A DNA stretch of 51,953 nucleotides from Sedimentisphaerales bacterium (GTDB taxonomy: Bacteria > Planctomycetota > Phycisphaerae > Sedimentisphaerales > Anaerobacaceae), in the NCBI GenBank assembly GCA_016927855.1, contig JAFGLV010000153.1:1-51953 (forward strand), in the 5' to 3' direction. The notes below the pieces were generated by a model. That model saw only the letters and a program-made list of their open reading frames with translations. It ran no database searches and was not told where the DNA came from. Position numbers and translations under genes: made by a program. Shown piece after piece: positions 34,713-43,499 of the stretch. Every line of letters starts with the position of its first letter. Position 1 is the stretch's first letter.

Positions 34713-37433
34713 ATGCGTTGCCGACCCTGTAACGTCTATGTACTGATGGCGCTGGCACTTCTGGCGGGAACCCCTGGTCTGTCGAGCGCCGAAACCTTTT
34801 ACGTCTCTCCGGGCGGTAAGACCGGCTTGCCCACGATCCAGGCGGCGGTCGACATGACCCGGGACGGCGATACCGTGGTGCTGGAGGCCGGCACCTACAC
34901 CGGCCCGGGCAACTGGGACGTCGATCTGCGTGGTAAGGCCATCACCGTCCGAAGCTCCGATCCGGAGAATGCGGACGTGGTGCGTGCCACCATCATCGAC
35001 TGCCAGGGCGGCGAGAAGAGCCTGCATCGTGCCTTCTACGTCGTCGGCGCCCAGGGCGCGACCATTTCCGGCCTGACGATCACGAACGGCCTGGCCGATT
35101 CCGGCGGAGCAGTATACTGCGAAAACAGTGATCTGACACTCGCGCACTGTCGTATCACCGCCAACGCAACGCTGGCGAGTGGTCCCGGTGGCGGCGTGTG
35201 CAGCGTGGCGTCCACTCTGGCGCTTGAAGGCTGCGAGATCAGCGGCAACAGCGCCGGCGCCGGACTCGACGCACCGAGCGGCTGGGCTCTGGCCGGCGGC
35301 AACGGAGGCGGGCTCTACGCGGCTGATTCCTTTGTCCGAATATCTGATTGTACCATCGCTGACAACAGCGCCGGCGCCGGCGGCAACTCGCCCTTCGGAC
35401 CGGGCCGCGGCGGTCACGGCGGCGGCATCTACGCCGATTCGGTCCTGGTCGTCCGGTCCAGCATCGAGGGCAATAGTGCCGGCAAAGGCGGAGACGGAGT
35501 GCAAGCGGCCGATGGTGGCCAAGGCGGCGGCATCTACTGCTCGCGCGCCGCGATCGAGAACTGCACCATCGAGGGCAACAGCGCCGGCGCCGGTGGCGAC
35601 AGTAGCCAGGGCGAGAAGGGTCTGGCCGGCAATGGTGGTGAAGGCGGCGGCATCTTCTGTACCGATTCGCTCCAGATCACCAGCAGCCTCGTGGCCGGCA
35701 ACCGTACCGGCCGTCTGGGTCTGGGCCTCGGCGGGTCTCTGGCCGGCATGAACACCACTGGCGGTGGCATCTCGTGCGGCCAGGGTGTCATCGACCACTG
35801 CACGATCGTCTCGAACATTGCCGGTGACCAGGCACTTGCCGTCATCGGCGATACGAAGTCCGTCGCGTCGTCGGGCGGTGGCATGGTTTGTTCCGGCGAG
35901 GCCGACGTGACGAATTCCATCGTCTGGGGCAATACGCCCGACCAGCTCTTTGGCGTGAACTTGCTCGACGTCGCTTACTGCGATGTCGAAGGCACCGCCT
36001 ACCCGGTCGAACAAGGCAATATCTCGATCGACCCTGCCTTTGTCCAGCCGGGCCAGTGGGCCAACCCGGATGATCCCGCTGCGAAGGTTTCCGCAGCCGA
36101 CCCGGGCATCGTCTGGGTGCCGGGTGACTACCGCTTGACCGCCGATTCGGCTTGCGTGGATGCAGGAGATCCCGACTACGCGAGCGACCCGAACGCGGTC
36201 GATCTCGACGGCAGCCCGAGACTGGCCGGCAAAGCCACCGACATGGGCGCCTACGAAGTGCGGAATCTCGTGCCGGTCTATCGCTACCTGTCCAACGTCA
36301 CCGGCAAGCATTTCTACACGGCCGACGTGGCCGAGCAAGCCTCGCTCGCCCAGCAGCCGCACATCTGGACCTTTGAAGGCGTTGCCTACCTGACTTACGT
36401 TGCACCCACGGAGCCCGGTTTGAAGCCGGTCTACCGGTTCTGGTCGGAGAAGCTCGCATCTCATTTCTGGACGATCAGCGAAGCGGAGCGGGACCTTCTG
36501 ATCAGCGAATACGCGGACGCGTGGGCGTACGAAGGCCCGGTATTCTTCGCCTATCCCGAGGGCGTCCAGCCCGCCGATGCCAAGCCGGTCTATCGCTTCT
36601 GGTCCGGCAGTCTGGGCACCCATTTCTACACGATCGACGAAGCCGAGAAGGACCTCCTGGTCAAGCAGCAGGCCGGCGTGTGGGATTTCGAGGGCATTGT
36701 CTGGTATGCCTATGAAGCCTCAGACACCGGCCAGGAGCCTCCTGGTCCGCAGCCACAGGCCGACGACTACGGGTTTGCGTGCGACCGTATGGCCGCTTCC
36801 TACGCGATCGAGCTGAAAGCCTATCTCGACGGCCGCGAGGTCCGGATCGACAATCCGAGCGTCTCTCTGTCGTCGGCGATCGGGTATATGGAAATGACCG
36901 TCGACTTGGGCGCCATGACCACCACGCTGACGGGATTTCGGATCGTGACCGAGCCGGCGCAGCACGCTGCCGTCGTCACGGACAGCGACGTCACCGGAGG
37001 CCAGTTCCCGCTGACGCTGTCCGTCCAGGCCTTCTTCGACGCGACGACTGCCAGAGGGCCGCTCACGGTCAATCCGCAGACCCTGGCATTTCCAACCGCG
37101 GTCGCAGGCCCGACGTCCATCGGGGATGAGGTCTTCCAGATCGTCGGCTCGGCGGTCTTCGAGGGCCAGAAATACGACGTGAATTTGACGGTGCCGCCCA
37201 CGGACTTCGAGCTGCAAGGCAGTGGCACCTTCGACAATTCGGGTTATCCCGAACGTCTCGACGTGAACATGGACGGTCCGTTCCAGTGGCGCCGTCAGGG
37301 TCAGGCGGACTTGCTGTTCGAAGCGAACGTCAAGAGCCACGTGCTGCAACTGTACGTGACCTCTGTCCAGCTTCGCTCGACGGGCTTCTGGCTCGGTAAG
37401 AGCCACGCGGAAGAAGGCGAAACCGCGAAATGA
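34713..37433 (+). CDS. Secreted parallel beta-helix protein with three HFYT repeats (paralogue)
   Basis: 906 residues, same plan as the protein at 890-3448. Signal peptide ~1-24 (MALALLAGTPGLSSA). Beta-helix residues ~25-520 open with TFYVSPGGKTGLPTIQAAVD; a central Gly-rich part repeats (G)NSAGAGGD and GGGIY. Three HFYT repeats (~525-675) read VYRYLSNVTGKHFYT, VYRFWSEKLASHFWT and VYRFWSGSLGTHFYT. The final ~210 residues are the domain shared with the first paralogue (LKAYLDGREV, MEMTVDLG, ARGPLTVNP). ATG 34713 is chosen because GGGAGGAGGG lies directly upstream; the frame is open for 58 codons before it. Probably displayed or released outside the cell; a glycan-binding role is inference. Confidence 0.88.
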   Translation: MRCRPCNVYVLMALALLAGTPGLSSAETFYVSPGGKTGLPTIQAAVDMTRDGDTVVLEAGTYTGPGNWDVDLRGKAITVRSSDPENADVVRATIIDCQGGEKSLHRAFYVVGAQGATISGLTITNGLADSGGAVYCENSDLTLAHCRITANATLASGPGGGVCSVASTLALEGCEISGNSAGAGLDAPSGWALAGGNGGGLYAADSFVRISDCTIADNSAGAGGNSPFGPGRGGHGGGIYADSVLVVRSSIEGNSAGKGGDGVQAADGGQGGGIYCSRAAIENCTIEGNSAGAGGDSSQGEKGLAGNGGEGGGIFCTDSLQITSSLVAGNRTGRLGLGLGGSLAGMNTTGGGISCGQGVIDHCTIVSNIAGDQALAVIGDTKSVASSGGGMVCSGEADVTNSIVWGNTPDQLFGVNLLDVAYCDVEGTAYPVEQGNISIDPAFVQPGQWANPDDPAAKVSAADPGIVWVPGDYRLTADSACVDAGDPDYASDPNAVDLDGSPRLAGKATDMGAYEVRNLVPVYRYLSNVTGKHFYTADVAEQASLAQQPHIWTFEGVAYLTYVAPTEPGLKPVYRFWSEKLASHFWTISEAERDLLISEYADAWAYEGPVFFAYPEGVQPADAKPVYRFWSGSLGTHFYTIDEAEKDLLVKQQAGVWDFEGIVWYAYEASDTGQEPPGPQPQADDYGFACDRMAASYAIELKAYLDGREVRIDNPSVSLSSAIGYMEMTVDLGAMTTTLTGFRIVTEPAQHAAVVTDSDVTGGQFPLTLSVQAFFDATTARGPLTVNPQTLAFPTAVAGPTSIGDEVFQIVGSAVFEGQKYDVNLTVPPTDFELQGSGTFDNSGYPERLDVNMDGPFQWRRQGQADLLFEANVKSHVLQLYVTSVQLRSTGFWLGKSHAEEGETAK

Positions 37434-37460
37434 TCGCGCTGCCGAGCGGCACGCGATCAT
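37431..37460 (+). terminator. Stem-loop at the end of the beta-helix gene
   Basis: TGATCGCG and CGCGATCA flank a second short stem TGCC/GGCA with loop GAGC, starting at the stop codon itself. No T-run follows directly, so it may protect the 3' end rather than terminate. Confidence 0.45.
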
Positions 37461-37491
37461 TGGGCCGTGACAAGGGTTTTTCTTGGATGGG

Positions 37492-37520
37492 TTGCTTCGG
37501 TGCCGGGTTTGTGATATGAT
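37492..37520 (+). promoter_or_regulatory. Promoter of the fourth pseudopilin gene
   Basis: TTGCTT and TATGAT are 17 bases apart. The start codon follows 91 bases after the -10 box. Confidence 0.55.
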
Positions 37521-37610
37521 ACCGGCACCGACGCGGCGGAAGAGGACGGCTTACCGTCACGAGGGCCGTCGGGCGCAACTGCCGACCCTCGCCAAGGAGA
37601 GAGCAACGTC

Positions 37611-38363
37611 ATGGCACACCCGTCAAAGGCCTTCACCCTGATCGAACTGCTGGTTGTCATTGCCATTATTGCCCTGCTGATGGGCATCATCATGCCTGCC
37701 TTGCACAAGGCCAGGGAGGGCGCGCGCGAGACTGTCTGCAAGTCCAACCTGCGCAACATCGGGTTGGGCCTGACGATGTACCTGCAAGAGAACGAGTTCA
37801 AGCCGGCCGATTGCGGGCGAACCAACGGTTTCTTCTGGTACGACCAGGCCGGCCAGGTGCGCCGCACGACGGACAACAACGCCTATTGGGGAGTCGCCTA
37901 CGCGCGGTACATCAAGGAGACGAAAGTCTTCGGGTGCCCGAGTTACCGCAGCGTGGCCGAGCTGATCTACCCCGGCGAACCCGAACTGATCCATCACGCG
38001 GCCTACAGTCTCAACTTCAACCTGTTCCACCAGAACGGTGGCAACTCAGGCGTTCGAATCACCACCACGATCCGTCATCCGGCGCAGTTCATCGTCTGCC
38101 ACGACCACGTCGAGCCCAAAATCGAGCAGGGCAGCCGGGACATGTTCCACAACGACGGCTTCGGGACGAAGAACCTCACGCACTATCGCCCCGGTGGCGA
38201 TCGCTCGCGGTTCTATCGCGGCATCTTCCGGCACAACATCCGCTCCGGTGCCGATTTCGAGACGCGCGGGCGTGCCAATGTCCTCTGGCTGGACGCTCAT
38301 GTATCGGCGCAACCGGAGACGACCGGCGATGACGTGCCCCAGGCGTGGTATACAGGCCGCTGA
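37611..38363 (+). CDS. Pseudopilin-like protein, short-leader type
   Basis: 250 residues. A 7-residue leader (MAHPSKA) precedes [24 protein letters not shown], with Ala at the position before the cleavage site. It keeps the [19 protein letters not shown] segment of DUF1559-related pseudopilins and ends with [16 protein letters not shown], where the usual DGH reads DAH. GGAGAG lies before the ATG. It is only distantly related to the three tandem copies at 19865-22816 and has its own promoter. It converges on the antiporter gene (11 bp gap). Confidence 0.87.
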   Translation: MAHPSKAFTLIELLVVIAIIALLMGIIMPALHKAREGARETVCKSNLRNIGLGLTMYLQENEFKPADCGRTNGFFWYDQAGQVRRTTDNNAYWGVAYARYIKETKVFGCPSYRSVAELIYPGEPELIHHAAYSLNFNLFHQNGGNSGVRITTTIRHPAQFIVCHDHVEPKIEQGSRDMFHNDGFGTKNLTHYRPGGDRSRFYRGIFRHNIRSGADFETRGRANVLWLDAHVSAQPETTGDDVPQAWYTGR

Positions 38364-38374
38364 CGCGGCGCGCG

Positions 38375-40153
38375 CTATTGCCTCAACAGGGTGCCTCGCC
38401 CGCGACGCCTGCTCCACAGCAGGACGCCCAGGATGGTCACCGCCGCCAACGCGAAACTCCACTGTGGCGCCAACCCGAGACCGCTGGGGATATACGCCAG
38501 GCCCAACGCTACGAATGCCACCAGCAGGCTGTAGGGTAACTGGGTGCGCACGTGCTGCATCAGGTCGCATGAACTCGCCACCGAGCTGATGATGGTGGTG
38601 TCGGAGATCGGGGAGCAGTGGTCGCCAAAGATGGCGCCGTCCAGGACGGCTCCGAGGCTGATCATCGTGGTCGGGCCATACATGTTCCCGTCGAGGGCGA
38701 AGGCCACCGGGATCGCGGTTGGGATCAGGATCGCCATCGTCCCCCAGCTTGTTCCCGTCGCGAAGGACGTCACCGACGCGACCACGAACAGGAGCGGCCC
38801 GAACCAGTGCGGCGGGAGGTGATCGGCCAGCAGCGCCGTCAGGAACGTCCCGGCGTTCAGGCTCTGGCAGCTATGCTTCAACGACCAGGCGAGCACCAGG
38901 ATGATCGAGGGCAGCAGGGCACGCTTGACACCACGATAGAGGCAGCCTGGAAGCGCCGATACCCGCAGCGAGCCGGTCAGCGTGCCGCATAGTACGCCCA
39001 GGATCGTCCCGAAGACCGCCGCCGACATCAGCATGAAGTGGCTGTGCTCCGCGGCACTGATGACCTCACGCCAGTAATCCCAACTCAGCAGCGATCCACC
39101 TGCCTGGAGTCTGGCAGGACCACCGCCGTCGAGCCAGAGACCGGTCAGATGGAAGGTTACCAGGCCGGCCAGTGGGATCAGGGCGTTGAGTGCCCTGTCT
39201 GGCTTGCGCCGCGCGGCTGAGGTTGGGGTTGCGATGCTCGTTTCGGTTGGGTCTTGCGTGGAGTCGTCGTCAGAGCCGCTGGACGCAACCGCCTCACGTG
39301 ACGAGCCGCGCAACCTCAACCGCTGACCGTCATCCTGAGCGTCCGCTTCGGCCTTTCGCATGGGTCCGAAATCCCGGCCGATCAGGATCTGGGCGAAAAC
39401 GAACAGGAGCATCAGCAGGCAATAGAACCGAAAGCTCAGCGCATCGAAGAACATCGCGTAGCCCGTCTTGCCCAGGCCGAGCTGCGTGCTGACGTCGGCG
39501 AAGAGCCCGACTTCGTAGGCAATCCACGTGCTGACGACCGCCAGTCCCGAAACCGGGGCGCTCGTTGCGTCCACCAGGAAAGCGAGTCTGGCCCGGCTGA
39601 TGCGGTAGCGGTCCGTGATCGGCTGCATCATCGACCCGACGATGATGGCGTTGGCGTAGTCGTCGATGAAGCAGACGACTCCCATGGCAGCGGTAGCGGT
39701 CTGGGCCGATTTCCTGCTCCTGACGCGTTTGACCAGCCACAGGACGATCCCGTTGAAGCCTCCGGAGGCGATGATGACCTCGACCATGGTGAAGATCGGA
39801 GGGATGAAGGACAAAACCAGAAGGTTGGTCGGGTCTGCCAGGGTCTGGACGGGGTAAGACACCGCCGCTGCGATACCCCGGCCCCAGGCGCCGGCGCTGA
39901 GCGGGTCGTGTGGCATGGCGCTCAGCAGGCCCCCGATGACGATGGCGATTCCGAGGCTGGCCATGACGTTGCGCGTCAGGAAGGCCAATACGATGGCCAG
40001 CAGGGGTGGGACGATGCTGTACCAAGGCGCCTCGGAGCCGACCTTCGCCTCCTGGCCGAACCAGGCAGCCAAAGCGCACACGATTACGAATACGACCGCC
40101 GCTGCCGCGATTCTAGCGTGTTTGCCTGTTTTCACCTCGAACGAGCCATCCAA
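38375..40153 (-). CDS. NhaC-family Na+/H+ antiporter
   Basis: About 592 residues with 12-14 membrane helices. The signatures FIDDYANAIIVGSMMQPITDR (helix with Asp pair) and GAVLDGAIFGDHCSPISDTT are diagnostic of the NhaC/tetracycline-malate exchanger superfamily. A polar insert of ~60 residues (KAEADAQDDGQ...SAARRKPDR) lies in a central loop and is probably cytoplasmic. The start is uncertain: the longest frame begins with TTG at 40153, and a GTG at 40135 is the alternative; neither has a good ribosome site and no ATG is available near. The protein would exchange Na+ (or an organic ion) for protons at the inner membrane. Confidence 0.88.
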   Translation of the reverse strand: MDGSFEVKTGKHARIAAAAVVFVIVCALAAWFGQEAKVGSEAPWYSIVPPLLAIVLAFLTRNVMASLGIAIVIGGLLSAMPHDPLSAGAWGRGIAAAVSYPVQTLADPTNLLVLSFIPPIFTMVEVIIASGGFNGIVLWLVKRVRSRKSAQTATAAMGVVCFIDDYANAIIVGSMMQPITDRYRISRARLAFLVDATSAPVSGLAVVSTWIAYEVGLFADVSTQLGLGKTGYAMFFDALSFRFYCLLMLLFVFAQILIGRDFGPMRKAEADAQDDGQRLRLRGSSREAVASSGSDDDSTQDPTETSIATPTSAARRKPDRALNALIPLAGLVTFHLTGLWLDGGGPARLQAGGSLLSWDYWREVISAAEHSHFMLMSAAVFGTILGVLCGTLTGSLRVSALPGCLYRGVKRALLPSIILVLAWSLKHSCQSLNAGTFLTALLADHLPPHWFGPLLFVVASVTSFATGTSWGTMAILIPTAIPVAFALDGNMYGPTTMISLGAVLDGAIFGDHCSPISDTTIISSVASSCDLMQHVRTQLPYSLLVAFVALGLAYIPSGLGLAPQWSFALAAVTILGVLLWSRRRGRGTLLRQ

Positions 40154-40380
40154 ACGCTGCGATTGGTCCCGATGTCCTTCGGGATCGTCCGCATTGTCGT
40201 GGAAAGCCGGGCTAAATCAAGTCAAAAGCGCATCCTCTGGGGCTTTAGGGCTCGTTCGTGGTCTCCTGGTCAAGGTGTCGAGCTGGACGCCCGACTGGGT
40301 CGCAACGAACCGCTTGGCGCCGACTCGGATATAAAATCTGCGTTGGCAGTGCTGATAACGCGATTTGCTACTTGCGTGCC
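40154..40380. other. Divergent intergenic region
   Basis: Between the antiporter (-) and the small lipoprotein (+). No gene seen; the lipoprotein promoter follows at its right end. Confidence 0.4.
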
Positions 40381-40408
40381 TTGGAATGCGACGGTATGCT
40401 CCTATACT
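40381..40408 (+). promoter_or_regulatory. Promoter of the small lipoprotein gene
   Basis: TTGGAA and TATACT are 16 bases apart; the -10 lies in CTCCTATACTTTAAG. The same extended -10 context occurs at 40840 and, on the other strand, at 41470. Confidence 0.6.
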
Positions 40409-40471
40409 TTAAGATGGAGGGTGCCGGCCGACGCCGTCGCGCTCGGCCACCCAATGGTTGGAGTGCACAGG

Positions 40472-40741
40472 ATGGTAAAGCTCTTGGTCATCGTGGTTCT
40501 GGCATGTCTTCTTCTTATGGGGTGCGGTCACACGGATCGCAAAGGATTGCTCGCCGCCGGGTATGCCCCGGAGTATGTGGATGGCTATGTGGACGGCTAC
40601 TCAGCCGGGTGCAATACCATCGGCCATCCCTTCTACCGCTTCACGCGGGACACTCAGCGGTATGAGTTGAACGGACGCTACAAGGACGGCTGGGAAGACG
40701 GGTTCTCGATCGCAAGAACCGATTACGCCGCCATAAGGTAG
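40472..40741 (+). CDS. Small lipoprotein
   Basis: 89 residues. Lipobox LLLMGC with Cys at residue 18, so the mature protein would be ~72 residues held to a membrane by lipid. The mature part (APEYVDGYVDGYSAGC..., ELNGRYKDGWEDGFSIA) contains two GYxDGxxxG-like motifs, the pattern of small YVDGY/W-DGF repeats. ATG 40472 with GGAG upstream is chosen; the frame is open for long before it but that part is not protein-like. Function unknown. Confidence 0.75.
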   Translation: MVKLLVIVVLACLLLMGCGHTDRKGLLAAGYAPEYVDGYVDGYSAGCNTIGHPFYRFTRDTQRYELNGRYKDGWEDGFSIARTDYAAIR

Positions 40742-40816
40742 AGAAAGCCGGTCCGTTTGTCTCGGGGGGTGCTTTGTCACGATTCAGGCGTAGCAGACCG
40801 CGCCTTCGGGGGCGGT

Positions 40817-40845
40817 TTGTCGCCGGGCTGAGTATTTCCTACACT
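40817..40845 (+). promoter_or_regulatory. Promoter of the candidate small RNA
   Basis: TTGTCG and TACACT are 17 bases apart, in the context TTCCTACACTTTAGAG that resembles the -10 regions at 40403 and 41470 (-). Confidence 0.5.
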
Positions 40846-40851
40846 TTAGAG

Positions 40852-40943
40852 ACCAGTTGAGGCTTCTACTCCGGCGTCAGCCGGACAACTTGGTAGGTGG
40901 CACGCACCACTCCGCCGCCTCAGGTGCGTGCCACTGTTTTTCT
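40852..40943 (+). ncRNA. Candidate small RNA of about 90 nt
   Basis: Starts about seven bases after the -10 box at 40840 and ends in a strong Rho-independent terminator. The first half can fold as AGTTG...CAACT enclosing a CCGG/CCGG stem; the second half is the terminator hairpin. There is no ATG or ribosome site inside. It lies 110 bases after the lipoprotein stop. It could instead be the tail of the lipoprotein transcript, with the promoter-like sequence being chance. Confidence 0.45.
40897..40943 (+). terminator. Rho-independent terminator
   Basis: A perfect 12-bp stem, GTGGCACGCACC and GGTGCGTGCCAC, with a 14-base loop, is followed by TGTTTTTCT. It is one of the two clearest terminators in the window. 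Confidence 0.8.
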
Positions 40944-41165
40944 GCGCCGTCTGAGACTGGCGTCCAGATGATAGAAGACGCCGGGCGTGTGCGTACGTGA
41001 GCGAGAAGACTGGGGATCGGGTGGCGTGGCCGGGCCGCGGGTGGCGATCGCCGGGCCGGCAGGGGCTCTGCGGCGCGCACGAAGCGGGGCGCGCGCCGCC
41101 CAGGAACACACCACGTTCGTGTTGCTTGCTGTGCGGTTGGCGCGAAGGATGGCCGCGCCGAGTGC
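40944..41165. other. GC-rich intergenic region
   Basis: Short frames on both strands are rich in Arg, Pro and Ala without ribosome sites. I see no gene or site here. Confidence 0.4.
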
Positions 41166-41408
41166 CTATAGCACAACTACTTGCTCTTCCTCCTCAGGCT
41201 GTACCTGTGGGGCATGCCTCTGAGGTCTGTGCGGTGCCTGCGTGCCTTCGGCGGCATCGTACGCATCGAGTGGGGACCAGCGGCTCTTGGCCTTGTTGAC
41301 AATGTCGATCAATCGGCTGATCACAATGTCCGGCGTATCGTCGAAGGGGTCGACTACCAAGCCTTTCAACTGCTCGAACAGCTCGTCGGATACTTTGACC
41401 GTTCTCAT
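41166..41408 (-). CDS. Small SeqA-N-like protein
   Basis: 80 residues. The first ~45 (RTVKVSDELFEQLKGLVVDP, then FDDTPDIVISRLIDIVNK) look like a ribbon-helix-helix of the type found at the N-terminus of SeqA and in small regulators that precede restriction or defence genes. The tail (APHRPQRHAPQVQPEEEEQ) is low in complexity and ends in acidic residues. ATG 41408 has GAGGAG upstream; its promoter is seen at 41470-41499. No partner gene is adjacent. DNA binding is inference. Confidence 0.65.
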   Translation of the reverse strand: MRTVKVSDELFEQLKGLVVDPFDDTPDIVISRLIDIVNKAKSRWSPLDAYDAAEGTQAPHRPQRHAPQVQPEEEEQVVVL

Positions 41409-41469
41409 AACTCTCCTCGCTATAACGGGCCTGCCGAAACGGGTCGGCGCGCACGATCGCGCCACTGAA

Positions 41470-41499
41470 AGTATAGGAAGTAACCCGTCTGCCCTCCAA
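41470..41499 (-). promoter_or_regulatory. Promoter of the SeqA-N-like gene
   Basis: On the minus strand TTGGAG (41499-41494) and TATACT (41475-41470) are 18 bases apart, within TTCCTATACTTTCAG. A leader of about 55 bases follows. Confidence 0.55.
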
Positions 41500-41516
41500 A
41501 CGGCGGGTGATACGGA

Positions 41517-42341
41517 TCAGCGCACGTTGAGCGTCGCCTGCACGGGACGGTGGTTGGAGGCGGTATCGCCACCGGCGAAATCGCCGGGCTCGACCACGAT
41601 GCGGGATTGACCCGAGAGCCGCCCGGAGGTGTTGGCCAAAAAGACGAAATCGTCGATCACGTCGCGATCCCAATTGAAGGTTGAGACCGGATTATCGGGC
41701 GCCAACCAGTGAAAGACGCCGTCGGCGATGAGAGCGAGCAATGCTTTCTGTCCGTCGGGGCACAAAGGCCCCGTCTCGGGGTCGTACTGGAAGTCGTAAG
41801 TCCCGACCGCCACGAGGGGCAGTGTCTGGGCGGAAGCCCAAGCGTTCAGCGCCTCTGCCTGCATGTCGATCCGACAGCCATACATCCGATCGACCATGAA
41901 AAGCAGTTCCTGGCCGGTGGCGCGATGTCGCAAATGGGCCACCAAGGGCGGCCGGATCGGCATCCGCGGGCAATACCACAGGCGATCTGCCCAGTCAATC
42001 TCGAAGCTCCGAACCAAGTCGAACCGGGTCGTATCGTAGATGATGCAGGACTGGTCCGTGCCTCCGGTGCGACTGATGATCCCGATGAACTCGCCTGGTT
42101 CGTTCTCGCCGGCAGCACGCACGAACAACTCCGCCCACTGGCTGTTCTTGACCTCGCAAAGTCCCCAGAGATGGACGCCCTGGAACCGCGCGACGCGTAA
42201 CGCCGCCAGGTGGGGGTCCGCCTGACCCGAATCGACGTTCCAGCCTGTGGCGATGAACTGGTTTGACTCGGGTTGCGAGACGTCGGTGAAGACTTCCAGA
42301 CAGGAAATGATTGCCAGTAGAACCGATGCGGACGTGCTCAT
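41517..42341 (-). CDS. Exported endonuclease/exonuclease/phosphatase (EEP) fold protein, altered motifs
   Basis: 274 residues. A hydrophobic N-terminus (STSASVLLAIISCLEVFT) suggests export or anchoring. The fold is recognised from FIATGWNVDSG, LWGLCEVKN (Glu of the QE motif), SCIIYDTTRF, VDRMYG and the ending DFVFLANTSG...SNHRPVQATL. The usual G-D-x-N catalytic motif reads GTYDFQ and the final SDH reads SNH, so activity is doubtful. EEP proteins cleave phosphodiesters in nucleic acids or phosphoinositides. AAGGAGG lies six bases before the ATG. Confidence 0.75.
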   Translation of the reverse strand: MSTSASVLLAIISCLEVFTDVSQPESNQFIATGWNVDSGQADPHLAALRVARFQGVHLWGLCEVKNSQWAELFVRAAGENEPGEFIGIISRTGGTDQSCIIYDTTRFDLVRSFEIDWADRLWYCPRMPIRPPLVAHLRHRATGQELLFMVDRMYGCRIDMQAEALNAWASAQTLPLVAVGTYDFQYDPETGPLCPDGQKALLALIADGVFHWLAPDNPVSTFNWDRDVIDDFVFLANTSGRLSGQSRIVVEPGDFAGGDTASNHRPVQATLNVR

Positions 42342-42509
42342 CTTCGGCCTCCTTTCCGAATTGCCGTTTCCATCCACTCTTCCATTGACCGGAGCTTACC
42401 ACCCCAGGTCGATCACGTCCAGAGGATAGTCGAAGAAATGATGAAGAAAGCCCGATAATCAGGGGTGGGCCGTCCAGTCGGTGGTGCCGCAGGCGTGCCG
42501 TCAGACGTG

Positions 42510-43499
42510 TCAGGACCGGCTGGCGGCGGTGCTTGGGGCGGGTGTCTCAGCACTGTCGCTGACCAGAGTCCGCAGCTTGGCGACGTCGTGCGTGATGTAG
42601 CGGACCAGGGAATCCAACTCGGTGGTCAGAGTCAGGTGCTGTCGCTCCATGCGTTCGAGCTCCCGGCGGACCGCCTTCATGATGTCGGTCTGAGTCACGA
42701 TCCCGCAGACCCGGTTCTCGCAGGTGACGACGAGATGATGCAGGTGCATCTGATCCAGCTTCTTGCCGGCGCTGAGGACCGAGTACGTCCCTGAAATAGT
42801 GACGACGGGGAAGGACATGATATCCTCCACCTTCGTCGTGGCGGGGTTCTTGTGCAGCGCCACGACGCGTCGCAGCAGGTCTTTCTCGGTGACAATTCCG
42901 GCGACCGTCTGGCGGTGCATGGCAACCACGCACGAGATACCGCTGGCGGACATGGCCTGGGCGGCTTCGGCAGCCGTTGCCGCCGTGCTCACGGTAGCCA
43001 CGTCCCGGCTCATGATGCTGGTGACGCTCGTCAGCGGGCTGATCGAAATCAGCCCTCGGGTGATGTCGGTCTGTGTGACCAGCCCGACCAGCCGATTGTC
43101 ATCGACGACCGGCAGACGCTTGATCCCCCGAGTCTCCATGATCTGGCCGGCAGTCATAACCGAGGTCGGTGACGGAACCACCTCCACCGGACTCGTCATG
43201 AACTGAGCGATCCGCACCCGACGAAAATCCGTCTCCTCCAGCGCGACGCCCCGCAGCATGTCCTTATCGGTCATAATGCCCGCGATCCGCCCGTTCTCGA
43301 CCACGACCACGCAGGAGACGCCGTTCTCGGACATCTTCTTGGCCGCCGCGAAGAGCGTCTCGTCACGCGTGCTGGTGATGATCTCCTTGCTCATGATGTC
43401 GCCGACAGTCAGTCCGTCCCGCTCCGCGCGGAGTTTGCCGCCCAGAGACTCACGTGCCGCGGGTGATTCACGCAGCGTCGCATCGGCGCCCTGCATCAT
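42510..43499 (-). CDS. Protein with four CBS domains
   Basis: 329 residues made of two Bateman modules. CBS units begin at VGDIMSKEIITS (~32), IAQFMTSPVEVV (~98), VTSIMSRDVATV (~158) and VEDIMSFPVVTI (~224), each closing with a GIxTxxD or GLVTQTDI strand. A C-terminal helix (~270-310, RELERMERQHLTLTTELDSL) may form a coiled coil. No enzyme or transporter domain is fused. Such proteins usually bind adenine nucleotides and control a partner; the partner is not evident from neighbours. Start at ATG 43499 or the next ATG at 43496, which is better spaced from AGGAG. Confidence 0.88.
   Translation of the reverse strand: MMQGADATLRESPAARESLGGKLRAERDGLTVGDIMSKEIITSTRDETLFAAAKKMSENGVSCVVVVENGRIAGIMTDKDMLRGVALEETDFRRVRIAQFMTSPVEVVPSPTSVMTAGQIMETRGIKRLPVVDDNRLVGLVTQTDITRGLISISPLTSVTSIMSRDVATVSTAATAAEAAQAMSASGISCVVAMHRQTVAGIVTEKDLLRRVVALHKNPATTKVEDIMSFPVVTISGTYSVLSAGKKLDQMHLHHLVVTCENRVCGIVTQTDIMKAVRRELERMERQHLTLTTELDSLVRYITHDVAKLRTLVSDSAETPAPSTAASRS

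Noticed and set aside
34707..36623. 638-codon open frame on the minus strand
   Set aside because: Antisense to the second beta-helix gene; low-information composition and no start site.
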